A DNA stretch of 64,000 bases from Mycobacterium lepromatosis (GTDB taxonomy: Bacteria; Actinomycetota; Actinomycetes; Mycobacteriales; Mycobacteriaceae), in NCBI RefSeq assembly GCF_000975265.2, contig NZ_CP083405.1, forward strand, positions 1,116,001 through 1,180,000, given 5' to 3'. The position numbers and the translations under genes are program-made. How positions within the stretch are numbered: position 1 is the first letter of the stretch; every line of letters begins with the position of its first letter. A model generated the notes under the pieces. It ran no database searches, had not been told where the DNA came from, and saw only the letters and a program-made list of their open reading frames with translations. Positions 19,936 to 28,706 of this stretch are shown here, piece by piece.

Positions 19936-20509
19936 CGGTTCGACTTTGCGCCCTAACGAGTACGCCGATGTCCCCGGAGATGTTTCGTGAGCTTGCCGGA
20001 TCCACAGCGGAGTTTCACCGCCCCCGGACAAGATCGTGAAGCCCTGCTTGTCGCTGGTTGATCACATCGCCCGGCGGTTCGAGCGCCGCGACGCACCGTG
20101 TGACGACTTGGCGCAGCGAAGGATGAACTGTACCAAAGACTTTGGCTGGGTGCCCATCGCATCCGAACTCGGCATGGACCGCAACGAAGTTGTCGAAAGG
20201 CTGGTTGCAGGAAGCTCCTATAGCAGGATAGCGGCAGTGGTAATTATTACAACGACGCCCGTGCTATCGCCGATACGTTGGGCGACGTGGACGCCGGCAT
20301 TGAGCAGATTAGAAAATCGTGAGGCGCTACGTCCATTGTTTGAGGCGTTGCCCGAGCGGGAACGAATGGGTTGGTGCTCCGGCTTTTCGAGTCAATGACG
20401 TAGATGTAGGACGTAGATGTAGATTGCTGAGCGGGTAGGAATCTCACAAATGCATGTGTCATTGCTGTTGGCTAAATCGCTAACGCGGCTGCGGGACCCC
20501 CTAGAGTAG
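19936..20509 (+). pseudogene. sigF: Dead stress sigma factor SigF with internal deletion
   Basis: Pieces of a SigB/SigF-type sigma factor: NEYADVP near 19957, then KIVKPCLSLVDHIARRFERR (as LSLVDHIARRFERRDAPCDDL, split at 20045-20105), a jump of roughly 60-70 codons that removes region 2.3-2.4, then ASELGMDRNEVVERLVAGSSY (as SELGMDRNEVVERL, near 20165), LENREALRPLFEALPERER (near 20305), and region 4 in another frame ending LAKSLTRLRDPLE at 20509. A 13-bp tandem duplication disrupts region 4. Loss of the -10 recognition region means it could not function. Its stop lies 7 bp from the convergent accA3 stop. Confidence 0.86.
20397..20422. repeat. 13-bp tandem duplication inside sigF remnant
   Basis: GACGTAGATGTAG occurs twice head to tail (20397-20409 and 20410-20422). 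Because 13 is not a multiple of three it shifts frame between the SMT and IAERVGIS codons of sigma region 4. Confidence 0.9.
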
Positions 20510-20515
20510 TCAGCC

Positions 20516-22312
20516 TTACTTGATCTCGGCGAGCACCGCGCCTTGAGTGATGGCCGTGCCGGTTTCGACCGCTAGCCCCGTGATGATACCATTTTTATGC
20601 GCAGTGATTGGGTTCTCCATCTTCATCGCTTCGAGGACCACCACCAGATCTCCTGTTATGACTTTCTGCCCCTCCGTAACGGCGACCTTGACCACGGTGC
20701 CCTGCATAGGCGCGGTCACCGCGTCACCGGAGACCGCTGCGCCGGTGTGTATACCTCGCTTGCGCGGCTTGGGTTTTTTGCGGATAACACCGGCTGGATT
20801 GCAGCCGGCCACGTTGGCTAACGCGAGATCGGCGGGCAGCGAAACCTCGAGTCGGCGGCCGTCGACCTCGACGACCACCGTCTGTTGTGGCCGGGTGTCC
20901 TTTTCGTCGTGGGGCTGGCTGCCGGCGAAGGGTTCGATGGTGTTATTCCACTCGGTTTCGATCCAGCGGGTGTGCACCGAGAAGCTGTTGTTGTCGCCGA
21001 TCAGCGCCGGGTCGGATACCACAGCGCGGTGGAACGGGATGACCGTGGCCAGGCCTTCGACCTCGAATTCGTCCAATGCGCGACGGGCGCGCGCCAGTGC
21101 TTCCTGGCGAGTGGCGCCATGCACGATCAGCTTGGCAAGCATGGAGTCGAACTGGCCACCGATTACCGAACCGGTCTCTACCCCGGAGTCCAATCGCACG
21201 CCGGGGCCGGTGGGTGGGTGGAACTTGCTGACCGGCCCCGGCGAAGGCAGAAAGTTGCGTCCTGCGTCTTCGCCATTGATCCGGAACTCGATGGCGTGAC
21301 CACGCGGGATGGGATCCCTGGTTAGTTCGAGCTTCTCGCCGTTGGCGATCTTAAACTGCTGCAGCACCAGGTCGATGCTTGTGGTCTCCTCGGTGACCGT
21401 ATGCTCAACTTGAAGGCGGGTGTTGACCTCCAGGAACGAGATTAGGCCATCCTGACCGACGAGGTATTCTACGGTCCCAGCGCCGTAGTAGCGGGCCTCT
21501 TTGCAGATCCGTTTCGCGGATTCATGGATTTCCCTACGCTGGGCGTCTGTCAGGAACGGCGCCGGAGCCTCCTCGACCAGTTTCTGGAAACGCCGCTGTA
21601 GTGAGCAGTCCCGAGTACCGGCGACGACAATGTTCCCGTGCTGGTCGGCGATCACTTGCGCTTCGACGTGTCGGGGCTTATTGAGGTAGCGCTCAACGAA
21701 ACATTCCCCGCGGCCGAACGCAGCGGTGGCTTCACGCACCGCTGATGCGTATAGCTCGGAAATTTCCTCGAGTGTGCGGGCCACTTTCATGCCCTTGCCA
21801 CCGCCACCGAAGACGGCTTTGATCGCGATCGGCACCCCATGTTCTTTGGCGAAGGCCACCACCTCGTCAGCGTTTTTGACCGGCTCCAGAGTGCCGGGCA
21901 CTAGTGGAGCCTGCGCGCGGGCGGCGATATGGCGGGCGGTGACCTTGTCGCCGAGGTCGCGGATCGACTGTGGGCTGGGTCCGATCCAGATAAGGCCGGC
22001 GTCAATGACGGCCTGGGCGAAGTCAGCATTCTCTGCTAGGAACCCGTAACCGGGATGGATCGCGTTGGCGCCGGATTTTGCAGCGACGTCGAGGATCTTA
22101 CCGAAGTCCAGGTAGGACTCTGCGGAAGTGTGACCTCCCAGCGCGAACGCTTCGTCGGCCAGCCGCACGTGTGGCGCCCCGGCGTCGGGCTCGGCGTATA
22201 CCGCCACGCTGGGCAGCCTCGCATCGCGAGCCGCGCGGATCACCCGGACAGCAATCTCGCCGCGGTTGGCGACGAGAACCTTGGCGATCCTCGAGCTGGC
22301 GTGACTGGTCAC
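20516..22312 (-). CDS. accA3: Acyl-CoA carboxylase alpha subunit (biotin carboxylase plus biotin carrier)
   Basis: 598-residue fusion of biotin carboxylase and biotin carboxyl carrier protein, the shared alpha subunit for the AccD4/D5/D6 carboxylases that make malonyl-, methylmalonyl- and long-chain carboxyacyl-CoA for fatty and mycolic acid synthesis. Seen: [20 protein letters not shown] at the N-terminus, [14 protein letters not shown], the glycine-rich ATP-grasp loop [11 protein letters not shown] (near residue 167), a catalytic segment [16 protein letters not shown] (near 295), and the biotinylation motif EAMKMEN about 35 residues from the C-terminus. The HTVTEE sequence replaces the usual HPVTEE. 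GTG start at 22312. The nearby birA and accD5 genes supply the ligase and carboxyltransferase. Confidence 0.96.
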   Translation of the reverse strand: MTSHASSRIAKVLVANRGEIAVRVIRAARDARLPSVAVYAEPDAGAPHVRLADEAFALGGHTSAESYLDFGKILDVAAKSGANAIHPGYGFLAENADFAQAVIDAGLIWIGPSPQSIRDLGDKVTARHIAARAQAPLVPGTLEPVKNADEVVAFAKEHGVPIAIKAVFGGGGKGMKVARTLEEISELYASAVREATAAFGRGECFVERYLNKPRHVEAQVIADQHGNIVVAGTRDCSLQRRFQKLVEEAPAPFLTDAQRREIHESAKRICKEARYYGAGTVEYLVGQDGLISFLEVNTRLQVEHTVTEETTSIDLVLQQFKIANGEKLELTRDPIPRGHAIEFRINGEDAGRNFLPSPGPVSKFHPPTGPGVRLDSGVETGSVIGGQFDSMLAKLIVHGATRQEALARARRALDEFEVEGLATVIPFHRAVVSDPALIGDNNSFSVHTRWIETEWNNTIEPFAGSQPHDEKDTRPQQTVVVEVDGRRLEVSLPADLALANVAGCNPAGVIRKKPKPRKRGIHTGAAVSGDAVTAPMQGTVVKVAVTEGQKVITGDLVVVLEAMKMENPITAHKNGIITGLAVETGTAITQGAVLAEIK

Positions 22313-22420
22313 TGCGCCTCCTGTTTGGCGGTATTTTTAAGGGATTTTCTTACAACTATGTCGTGGGAAGTCTAAGCGTCGTGTCGGCGACGCGACCCGG
22401 TGGTGGTGGGAACCGGTCTA

Positions 22421-22830
22421 TTAGGGCGGCTGTTTGATCCGAGCAAGCATCCCGACATTCCATGTAACCGCAGCGAACTGATCAGACCAGTTACGTTCGG
22501 GCCGGTATAACACAATCGCCGGGTACCGTCAGGTGTAGCGGCGGCGGGTTGGTGGTCTAAGCCTGTGGTCAATATAGCGGCGAACCCACGGTTGGTCGGC
22601 GCTTCGGCCGGAGTGCTGAAGTACAGGTGCACCCAGCTTGAGTCGTCCGGGTCGATATGCAGAAAAAGCGGAGATTGGCACTCGGGCACCGGCTCCATCG
22701 CGGCTTCGGCCACGTCGACGGGCAGGGCTAGCAGGTCGTCGGCGAATTCCAGTAACAGTTTTAGCTTGTCGTGGCCTCCGACTTCGACGAAGTCGGAGGC
22801 CACTTCGGCCAAGGGCGCGGATATTCTCAC
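22421..22830 (-). pseudogene. Dead SufE-like protein (Rv3284 orthologue)
   Basis: GTG at 22830 gives [22 protein letters not shown] followed by [14 protein letters not shown] and [13 protein letters not shown], where the conserved cysteine in VPECQSP is the sulfur-accepting position of SufE-family proteins. The frame is good to about 22590 ([10 protein letters not shown]), then shifts; [11 protein letters not shown] appears in one frame and MLARIKQPP with the original stop (22421-22423) in another. The start of the gene contains a perfect 15-bp-arm inverted repeat in frame. Family role: stimulation of cysteine desulfurase sulfur transfer. It lies directly after the sseA remnant. Confidence 0.8.
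22771..22803. repeat. Perfect inverted repeat, 15-bp arms, 3-bp loop
   Basis: Arms 22771-22785 and 22789-22803 around GAC. It lies inside the dead sufE-like gene, in frame, covering codons for [11 protein letters not shown]. Confidence 0.95.
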
Positions 22831-22840
22831 GGAACGGCTA

Positions 22841-23750
22841 TCAAACAGGTACGGCTCCCGGGCTTTCGCCCGCAACGATCGGCACTCGTCCGGTGTTCCC
22901 CCATTCGGTCCACGACCCGTCATAGTTACGCACTCCCAGTTTGCCCAGCAGATGGGTGAGCACGAACCAAGTGTGGCTGGATCGCTCGCCGATGCGGCAA
23001 TATACGACGGTTTTGTTGTCTGGGTTGATGAAAGTCGATGAAAGTCATAGAGCCGTTCCAATTCCTCGCTGCTGCGGAATCGACCGCTTTCGTCGACCTG
23101 TCATTTCCCACGGGATCGACCTGGCGATGGGGATGTGGCCGGCTCGCAGCACGCTTTCCTCGGGGTAGTTGGGCATTTCGGTGCGTTTGCCCGGTGTACT
23201 CGTCGGGAGAGCGCACGTAGATCAGCGGCTGGGTGCCGAGTATGGCCAACACGTCGTCTTTGAACGTGCGGATGGGTGCGTCGTTCCGGTTTACCACGGG
23301 ATAGCTGGTCGATGTCTTGTCTTATTCGGTACGGCCAGGCTGGTATCCCGGCGTTCGGCGAGCCATAGATCGCGACCGCCGTTGAGCAGTCGCACGTCGG
23401 GGTGGCCGAATAAGGTAAAGACCCACAGTGCGTAGGCTGCCCACCGGTTGCTCTTGTCACCGTAGGTCACCACGGTGTCGTCGCGGGCGATGCCCTTGCG
23501 GTTCATCAAGTCGGCGAATTGCTCGCCAGTGATGTAGTCACGTACCCTTGGGTCATTGAGGTCAGCGTGCCAGTAGACCTTCACCGCGCCAGGAATATGT
23601 CCGACGTCCTAGAGCAGTACGTCCTCGTCGGATTCGACGATAGCCAGAACGGGTTTGGTCAAGATGGAAGTACAGCCAATCGCCGGTTACTAGCCGTTCG
23701 GGGTGGGCGTAAGCCGACAGGGAAGGGCTTGGATCTTTGGGTAGCGGCAC
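22841..23750 (-). pseudogene. sseA: Dead thiosulfate sulfurtransferase (rhodanese) SseA
   Basis: GTG at 23750 starts [21 protein letters not shown]; later frames give [20 protein letters not shown] (as [14 protein letters not shown], near 23560), [20 protein letters not shown] (near 23450), [20 protein letters not shown] (near 23280), [11 protein letters not shown] (near 23215) and, near 22930, [11 protein letters not shown] running to the original stop at 22841. Two-domain rhodanese architecture is recognisable. The catalytic-loop cysteine area ([14 protein letters not shown] in relatives) survives as [13 protein letters not shown] near 23010-22965 in one frame. Multiple frameshifts. Upstream neighbours are the maf remnant and the acc genes. 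Confidence 0.84.
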
Positions 23751-23949
23751 ACCGTAAAACTTACTCATCCTGATGTTGTTGGTGACCATGCTCAGAGCCT
23801 GAAGTGCTGATGTCCATTGGGCTATGTCAGCCTGGTATCTCGAGCAGGCCGAGCAACCCTTCGGCACACAGTTCACTAACCGTGGCCTGGGTACTAGCTG
23901 GCGGCAGCGCAGATAAAACACATCACGCGGCTGAGGTGCAACGACTGAA

Positions 23950-24592
23950 TTTCTTTCTAGATAACCGGATTGGCTGCTCACATTGCGGCGATAGACAACC
24001 CTGCACGGCACAGCAGCGACCGCGTCAAAGGCAGTCCGATCCCTACAGTGGTTGACGGGTCGCCGTCGATGAACCAGCCACCCAGGCCGTCAAGCGTGAA
24101 CCCTTCAGCGGTCTGCAACGATTCGCCGTATGCCAGGTAGGCCTCCAGGTCTTCAGCTGAAGGATTTCCGAAAAGTAATTGTAGTTATGAATTTTGCATC
24201 GGCAGAGTAGGTGATTTCGTTGTTTAGTAGCCGGGTAACGCAGTGATCGATATAGAGCTGGCCCAGGGCGCCCTGCCATCGACTGCCACTGTTGCCGTGC
24301 GTTGGCGACGGATTGCGGTTTGTCGCATAGTCGGCCATCGAGGAAAAGTTGTGAATCACATTTAATGACAACACAATCGGCTGCGACTGCGTGGCCCAGA
24401 GCTGCAGCGACTTGGGTGGCTTTGGCCCGGGCGAGTGGGCATACCACATCGCAAGGCGCAGCGTCTGACCCGAGGCCTGCGGTGACCAGATCTTCATTGG
24501 CACCGAAAGCTGTTTACCAGTGGATCGATGCCAGCTTGGCGAAGCACTTTGAGTCAGCCGGTGGAAGCGGATCCGAGTACCAGCAGGGTCAT
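23950..24592 (-). pseudogene. Dead Maf-like nucleotide pyrophosphatase
   Basis: ATG at 24592 overlaps the accE5 stop. [10 protein letters not shown] then an immediate TGA; later [31 protein letters not shown] (as [12 protein letters not shown], near 24430), [17 protein letters not shown] (near 24370) and, after more frame changes, [16 protein letters not shown] (near 24085). Maf proteins hydrolyse non-canonical or excess NTPs; the conserved SxSxRR start, (C)DTV-type and GxxxDGxGG-like features are visible but broken. The left boundary is approximate. Confidence 0.8.
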
Positions 24593-24843
24593 CGGCGCAT
24601 ATGCGTCATCTCGTGCAGAGTGATGCGCTGCCAGCTGAAGACCGGGTACCGCAACTTGTCGACCTGCAGGCCCCATCGAGTGGGCTGGGGCTGCTCGACC
24701 CGCGATGCACCGCCGATGCTGCTAAGCACCACGATTAGCGCGGCTAACTCCTGATCGGTGGGTTGTCCTTTGGTTATCTGAATGTGCGGGCCCTGGGTCG
24801 TGGCTAATTTGTTCATCTCACTCCCGTCGCTCACTGCACTCAC
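24589..24843 (-). CDS. accE5: Acyl-CoA carboxylase epsilon subunit
   Basis: 84-residue AccE5-type epsilon subunit, the small protein that binds the AccD5 carboxyltransferase core and raises activity of the AccA3-AccD5 holoenzyme. The C-terminal block [20 protein letters not shown] followed by [18 protein letters not shown] is the conserved interaction domain. It lacks the long N-terminal repeat extension I recall in the M. tuberculosis protein. The GTG start at 24843 overlaps the accD5 stop (GTGA), indicating translational coupling; its own stop overlaps the start of dead maf. Intact. Confidence 0.92.
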   Translation of the reverse strand: MSAVSDGSEMNKLATTQGPHIQITKGQPTDQELAALIVVLSSIGGASRVEQPQPTRWGLQVDKLRYPVFSWQRITLHEMTHMRR

Positions 24844-26489
24844 AGCGGAATGTTCCCGTGCTTCTTGGGGGGAAGGTGTGCGATCTTGCGCTCCAACAGG
24901 TGAAGCGCCGTGGCGATGTAGCCACGGGTGTGTGACGGCGGAATCACCGCATCGACGTAACCTCGTTCGGCGGCGATGTACGGGTTCACCAGGGTGTCCT
25001 CGTACTCTTGCTGCAGCTGCAGGCGTAGCTCATCAACATTGGCGCCGTTCTTGGCTGCTTGGGCTAGTTCCTTGCGGTACACGAAGCCTACCGCGCCGGA
25101 GGCACCCATCACCGCAATCTGTGCCGTCGGCCAAGCCAGGTTGACGTCGCAGCCCATATCTTTGGAGCCCATCACGCAGTAAGCGCCACCGTAAGCCTTG
25201 CGGGTGATGACGGTGATCTTAGGTACGGTGGCTTCGCCGTAGGCGAAGAGCAGCTTTGCGCCGCGCCGGATGATGCCATTGTATTCTTGCTCGGTGCCCG
25301 GCAGGAAGCCCGGAACATCCACCAGCATCACGATCGGGATGTTGAAGCAGTCGCAGAACCGCACAAACCGGGCTGCCTTTTCCGAGGCGTTGATGTCCAG
25401 GCAGCCGGCGAACTGGATGGGTTGGTTGGCAACGACGCCCACCGGCCGATCATCGATGCGTCCGAGCCCGACGACGATGTTGGTGGCGTAACCGGCTTGC
25501 ACCTCGAGGAACTCGTCCTCGTCGAGGATGCGGGTCACCACTTCGTGCATGTCGTACGGTTGATTCGGCGAGTCCGGGATCAGCGTGTCCAACTCCCAGT
25601 CCTTAGCGGTCAGATTGTCTTCAATGGAGCCGTGCGGGACGGGCGCGGAATACCGGGGTGCGTCGGTGAAGTTGTTAGGCGGCAGGTAGCTCAGCATGTC
25701 GCGCACCCAATCGAAGGCGTCTTGCTCGCCCGATGCGACATAGTGCGCGGTACCCGACTTAGCCATGTGGGTATGGGCGCCACCCAGCTCCTCCATGGTG
25801 ACGTCCTCACCGGTGACGGTCTTGATGACGTCGGGTCCAGTAATGAACATCTGGCTGGTCTGGTCGACCATCACCACGAAGTCGGTCAGTGCTGGGGAGT
25901 ACACGTGTCCACCAGCGGCCGCTCCCATGATCAGCGAGATCTGCGGAATGACGCCGGATGCCAGGATATTGTTGCGGAAAATCCGGCTGTACAAACCGAG
26001 CGAGACGACGCCTTCTTGGATACGCGCGCCCGCCCCGTCATTGATGCCGATCAGCGGACGGCCGGTCTTGATCGCCAGTTCCTGCACCTTGGCGATCTTC
26101 TCGCCATACACTTCGCCCAAGCTGCCGCCGAACACCGTGACATCCTGGCTGAAGATGCATACGTCGCGGCCGTCGATGGTGCCGTAGCCGGTGACCACGC
26201 CATCGCCGACCGGGCGGTTTCCACCGAGGCCGAAGTTGGTGCTGCGGTGTCTGGCCAGCGCGTCGAGTTCGACGAATGAGTCGTCGTCCAACAGGGCATA
26301 AATGCGCTCGCGGGCGCTAAACTTACCCTTAGCGTGCACCTTCTCTAAGGCCGCTGCACCGACCGGATGCAGCGACTCTTCGGTCCGCTTATGCAGCTCG
26401 GCCAGCTTTCCTGCCGTGGTGTGGATATCGATCGTCTGCTCGGCAGCGCGTTCCGCCGAATGAGCCGAGTGGTCGGTGACGCTTGTCAT
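24840..26489 (-). CDS. accD5: Propionyl-CoA/acyl-CoA carboxylase beta subunit
   Basis: 549-residue carboxyltransferase subunit. Two crotonase-like halves are apparent: the N-half has [20 protein letters not shown] and [14 protein letters not shown] (oxyanion-hole glycines), and the C-half has [21 protein letters not shown] (as [14 protein letters not shown]) and [17 protein letters not shown]. The C-terminus [11 protein letters not shown] matches the remembered M. tuberculosis protein. It carboxylates propionyl-CoA to methylmalonyl-CoA with AccA3 and AccE5 for multimethyl-branched and mycolic lipid synthesis. ATG at 26489, divergent from birA. Confidence 0.96.
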   Translation of the reverse strand: MTSVTDHSAHSAERAAEQTIDIHTTAGKLAELHKRTEESLHPVGAAALEKVHAKGKFSARERIYALLDDDSFVELDALARHRSTNFGLGGNRPVGDGVVTGYGTIDGRDVCIFSQDVTVFGGSLGEVYGEKIAKVQELAIKTGRPLIGINDGAGARIQEGVVSLGLYSRIFRNNILASGVIPQISLIMGAAAGGHVYSPALTDFVVMVDQTSQMFITGPDVIKTVTGEDVTMEELGGAHTHMAKSGTAHYVASGEQDAFDWVRDMLSYLPPNNFTDAPRYSAPVPHGSIEDNLTAKDWELDTLIPDSPNQPYDMHEVVTRILDEDEFLEVQAGYATNIVVGLGRIDDRPVGVVANQPIQFAGCLDINASEKAARFVRFCDCFNIPIVMLVDVPGFLPGTEQEYNGIIRRGAKLLFAYGEATVPKITVITRKAYGGAYCVMGSKDMGCDVNLAWPTAQIAVMGASGAVGFVYRKELAQAAKNGANVDELRLQLQQEYEDTLVNPYIAAERGYVDAVIPPSHTRGYIATALHLLERKIAHLPPKKHGNIPL

Positions 26490-26551
26490 GGGAGTCGATG
26501 TTATCGGCAGCCGCTTTGGGGGTGGTTACGCTGGGTTTGCAAGGAGATGAG

Positions 26552-27376
26552 TTGGACCGTGATCTACTCAGGCCGCCGCTGGACCCGGCGGTATTGCGTG
26601 CTGAGCTGATTGGGACGGGGCTCTGGTGGCGTCACCTGGACGTCGTAACGCAAACCGGTTCCACGAACGCTGACCTGCTGGCGCAGGCAGCGTCAGGCAT
26701 CGACATCGACGGAGCGGTGCTCATTGCCGAGCACCAGACCGCTGGCCGCGGGCGTCACGGCCGCAGCTGGTCGGCCAGTCCCCGCGCACAGATCACGATG
26801 TCGATCGGTGTGAGCGTCGCCGACGTTCCGGTTGCCACGTGGGCCTGGTTGTCGCTGGCCACCGGGATAGCGGTGCTGGACACGGTGGCCCCGTTGCTTG
26901 ACGTGACCGGCGTTGACGCCGGCCTCAAGTGGCCCAACGATGTCCTGGCTGGCCCACCGGGCTCCAAAGGCAAGCTCGCGGGCATCCTGGCTGAGGTTGT
27001 TCGGCAAGTCATCGTCGTAGGTGTGGGGCTCAACGTCACGCAGGCTCCAGATGAGGTCGACGGTCTTGGGGCGACCTCGTTGCTTGACCTCGGTGTGCCG
27101 GCACCCGATCGGGAGCAGCTGGCGCGCCGGCTGTTGCAAGAACTCGATACGCGGATTGGCCAGTGGCGAAGCGCCGACCCACAGTTGATGGCCGATTATT
27201 GGGCGCGTAGCCCGATAATAGGGTCACGTGTGCATGTGGAGCTCCCCGGAGGCAAGGACGTAGTCGGAACCGTGTGCGGCATCGATGAACAAGGAAGATT
27301 GTGCTTGGAAACAGAAGGGTCGAACAAAGGCCGAACCGTCGTGATTTCGGCGGGTGACGTGGTGCATTTGCGCTAG
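26552..27376 (+). CDS. birA: Biotin-protein ligase BirA
   Basis: 274-residue monofunctional biotin ligase that forms biotinyl-AMP and transfers biotin to the carrier lysine of AccA3 and related proteins. Motifs: QTGSTNADLLAQA, the biotin/ATP loop AEHQTAGRGRHGRSW (near residue 65), and LKWPNDVLAG (near 130), followed by a C-terminal SH3-like domain. The longest frame opens at 26483, but TTG at 26552 is preferred: it sits 5 bp after AAGGAG and gives the N-terminus DRDLLRPPLD seen in relatives. No N-terminal helix-turn-helix, so it is not a repressor. Divergent from accD5, a sensible functional pairing. Confidence 0.93.
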   Translation: MDRDLLRPPLDPAVLRAELIGTGLWWRHLDVVTQTGSTNADLLAQAASGIDIDGAVLIAEHQTAGRGRHGRSWSASPRAQITMSIGVSVADVPVATWAWLSLATGIAVLDTVAPLLDVTGVDAGLKWPNDVLAGPPGSKGKLAGILAEVVRQVIVVGVGLNVTQAPDEVDGLGATSLLDLGVPAPDREQLARRLLQELDTRIGQWRSADPQLMADYWARSPIIGSRVHVELPGGKDVVGTVCGIDEQGRLCLETEGSNKGRTVVISAGDVVHLR

Positions 27377-27459
27377 TTTCGTCCGGGGGCTTCGCTTGTG
27401 CTGGGGTCAACGCTTCAACCTCAGACGAATTTGTGACCAAGCCCGCTAATGTCGCGGCC

Positions 27460-27978
27460 ATGAGGTATCCGGATAATGCATTGGTTGCCGGCGAGCAGGT
27501 GGTTTTGCATCGCCATCCGCACTGGAAGTGTTTGATTTGGCCCGCTGTGGTATTCATCTTGGCGACCGGGCTGGTCGCGTTTGGTTCCGGGTACGTCAAC
27601 TCGACACATTTGGCGCAGGTCGCCAAGAACTTGATCTACGGCGTCCTCTGGGGTTTCTGGTTGGTGATCGTCGGCTGGCTCACGTTGTGGCCGTTCCTTA
27701 CTTGGCTGACCACACATTTCGTCGTCACCAACCGGAGGGTGATGTTTCGGCACGGGATGCTAACCGGCAGCGGGATCGACATTCCACTGGCGCGCATCAA
27801 CAGAGTAGAGTTCCGGGACCGGCTTTTCGAGCGAATGTTTCGCACCGGAACGCTGATTATCGAATCCGCGTCACAAGATCCACTGGAATTTTACAACATT
27901 CCGCGCCTGCGCCAGGTATATGCGTTGTTGTATCACGAGGTTTTCGACACCCTTGGTTCCGAAGAGTCGCCCAGCTGA
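27460..27978 (+). CDS. PH-domain membrane protein (Rv3278c orthologue)
   Basis: 172 residues with two hydrophobic helices near residues 24-45 (IWPAVVFILATGLVAFGSGY) and 60-85 (LIYGVLWGFWLVIVGWLTLW), followed by a bacterial PH-like (DUF304) domain with FVVTNRRVMFRHGML and GIDIPLARINRVEFRDRLF. ATG at 27460 matches the start in relatives; GTG at 27433 would add nine residues. Function unknown. The last 46 bp overlap the 3' end of the convergent Rv3277 orthologue. Confidence 0.85.
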   Translation: MRYPDNALVAGEQVVLHRHPHWKCLIWPAVVFILATGLVAFGSGYVNSTHLAQVAKNLIYGVLWGFWLVIVGWLTLWPFLTWLTTHFVVTNRRVMFRHGMLTGSGIDIPLARINRVEFRDRLFERMFRTGTLIIESASQDPLEFYNIPRLRQVYALLYHEVFDTLGSEESPS

Positions 27979-28619
27979 GACGCGGGATTCAAATCCGGGC
28001 GGCGGGAGCGATTGCGCCAGGCGCGCAACAGGGTGACGTTGCTATCTGCGAGACTGCTCTCGATGGCGTCTTCGAAGACTTCGGCAATGCCGCCCGCGGT
28101 GAGAGCAGATTCCAGCGTCTTTTCGGGGTTGCGGGCGAACGCGTCGGGAAACACCCAGCGCCGGAACGCCCAGAAACGAAACGCCATCTGCAGCAGATTG
28201 CCGATGATGTAAGCCGATATGAAGTCGGCGATGTTTTCCACGGTTAGTGATACCGTGGGCGCGCGCAGTTGCAAGACATAGCTCGAGAACCAGAGCGGTG
28301 CCATGCTCAGCAGTACCCCCACACCGCTGCAGGCGAAAAACAGCAGCGCCTCATGATGGCGTTCGCGCCCGCCGCGGTCCCGAAAGCTCCATTCCCTGTT
28401 CAACAAGTAGGACGCGATCACAGCGACGATGCCGGCGACGACCTTGGCGGTCACTGGTTTGGGCTCGAGAATCGTCAGTTTGAGGGTGTAGAAAATTGCT
28501 GAATCGATGATGAATGTGGTGCCGCCGACGATGGCAAATTTAATGAGTTCGTGGTAGCGCTGCGCATACGGCTGCAGTACGGTGGGCAAGCGCGCGATCG
28601 TGGCATCGGCAAAAGACAC
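27933..28619 (-). CDS. GtrA-like membrane protein (Rv3277 orthologue)
   Basis: 228 residues. The first 145 form a GtrA-type four-helix membrane domain (ELIKFAIVGGTTFIIDSAIFY, written here as FAIVGGTTFIIDSAIFY; then IVAVIASYLLNREWSFRD; further helices near residues 85-105 and 120-140). A charged cytoplasmic tail follows. GtrA proteins are thought to help present polyprenyl-linked sugars for cell-surface polysaccharide modification, which fits the envelope theme, but the substrate here is unknown. The 3' end overlaps Rv3278c antisense. Divergent from purK. Confidence 0.85.
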   Translation of the reverse strand: MSFADATIARLPTVLQPYAQRYHELIKFAIVGGTTFIIDSAIFYTLKLTILEPKPVTAKVVAGIVAVIASYLLNREWSFRDRGGRERHHEALLFFACSGVGVLLSMAPLWFSSYVLQLRAPTVSLTVENIADFISAYIIGNLLQMAFRFWAFRRWVFPDAFARNPEKTLESALTAGGIAEVFEDAIESSLADSNVTLLRAWRNRSRRPDLNPASQLGDSSEPRVSKTS

Positions 28620-28706
28620 AACACGTCAGTGTACGGATTGATGTAAAATGCTACCTAACGGTTGGGTATTGTTGCTGGTCAACATGCTCTCTGCCTTCAC
28701 GAAACC

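Noticed and set aside
25287..26279. Open frame of 330 codons on the + strand
   Set aside because: It lies wholly opposite accD5, whose protein is clearly conserved; the composition is that of an antisense shadow in a GC-rich gene.
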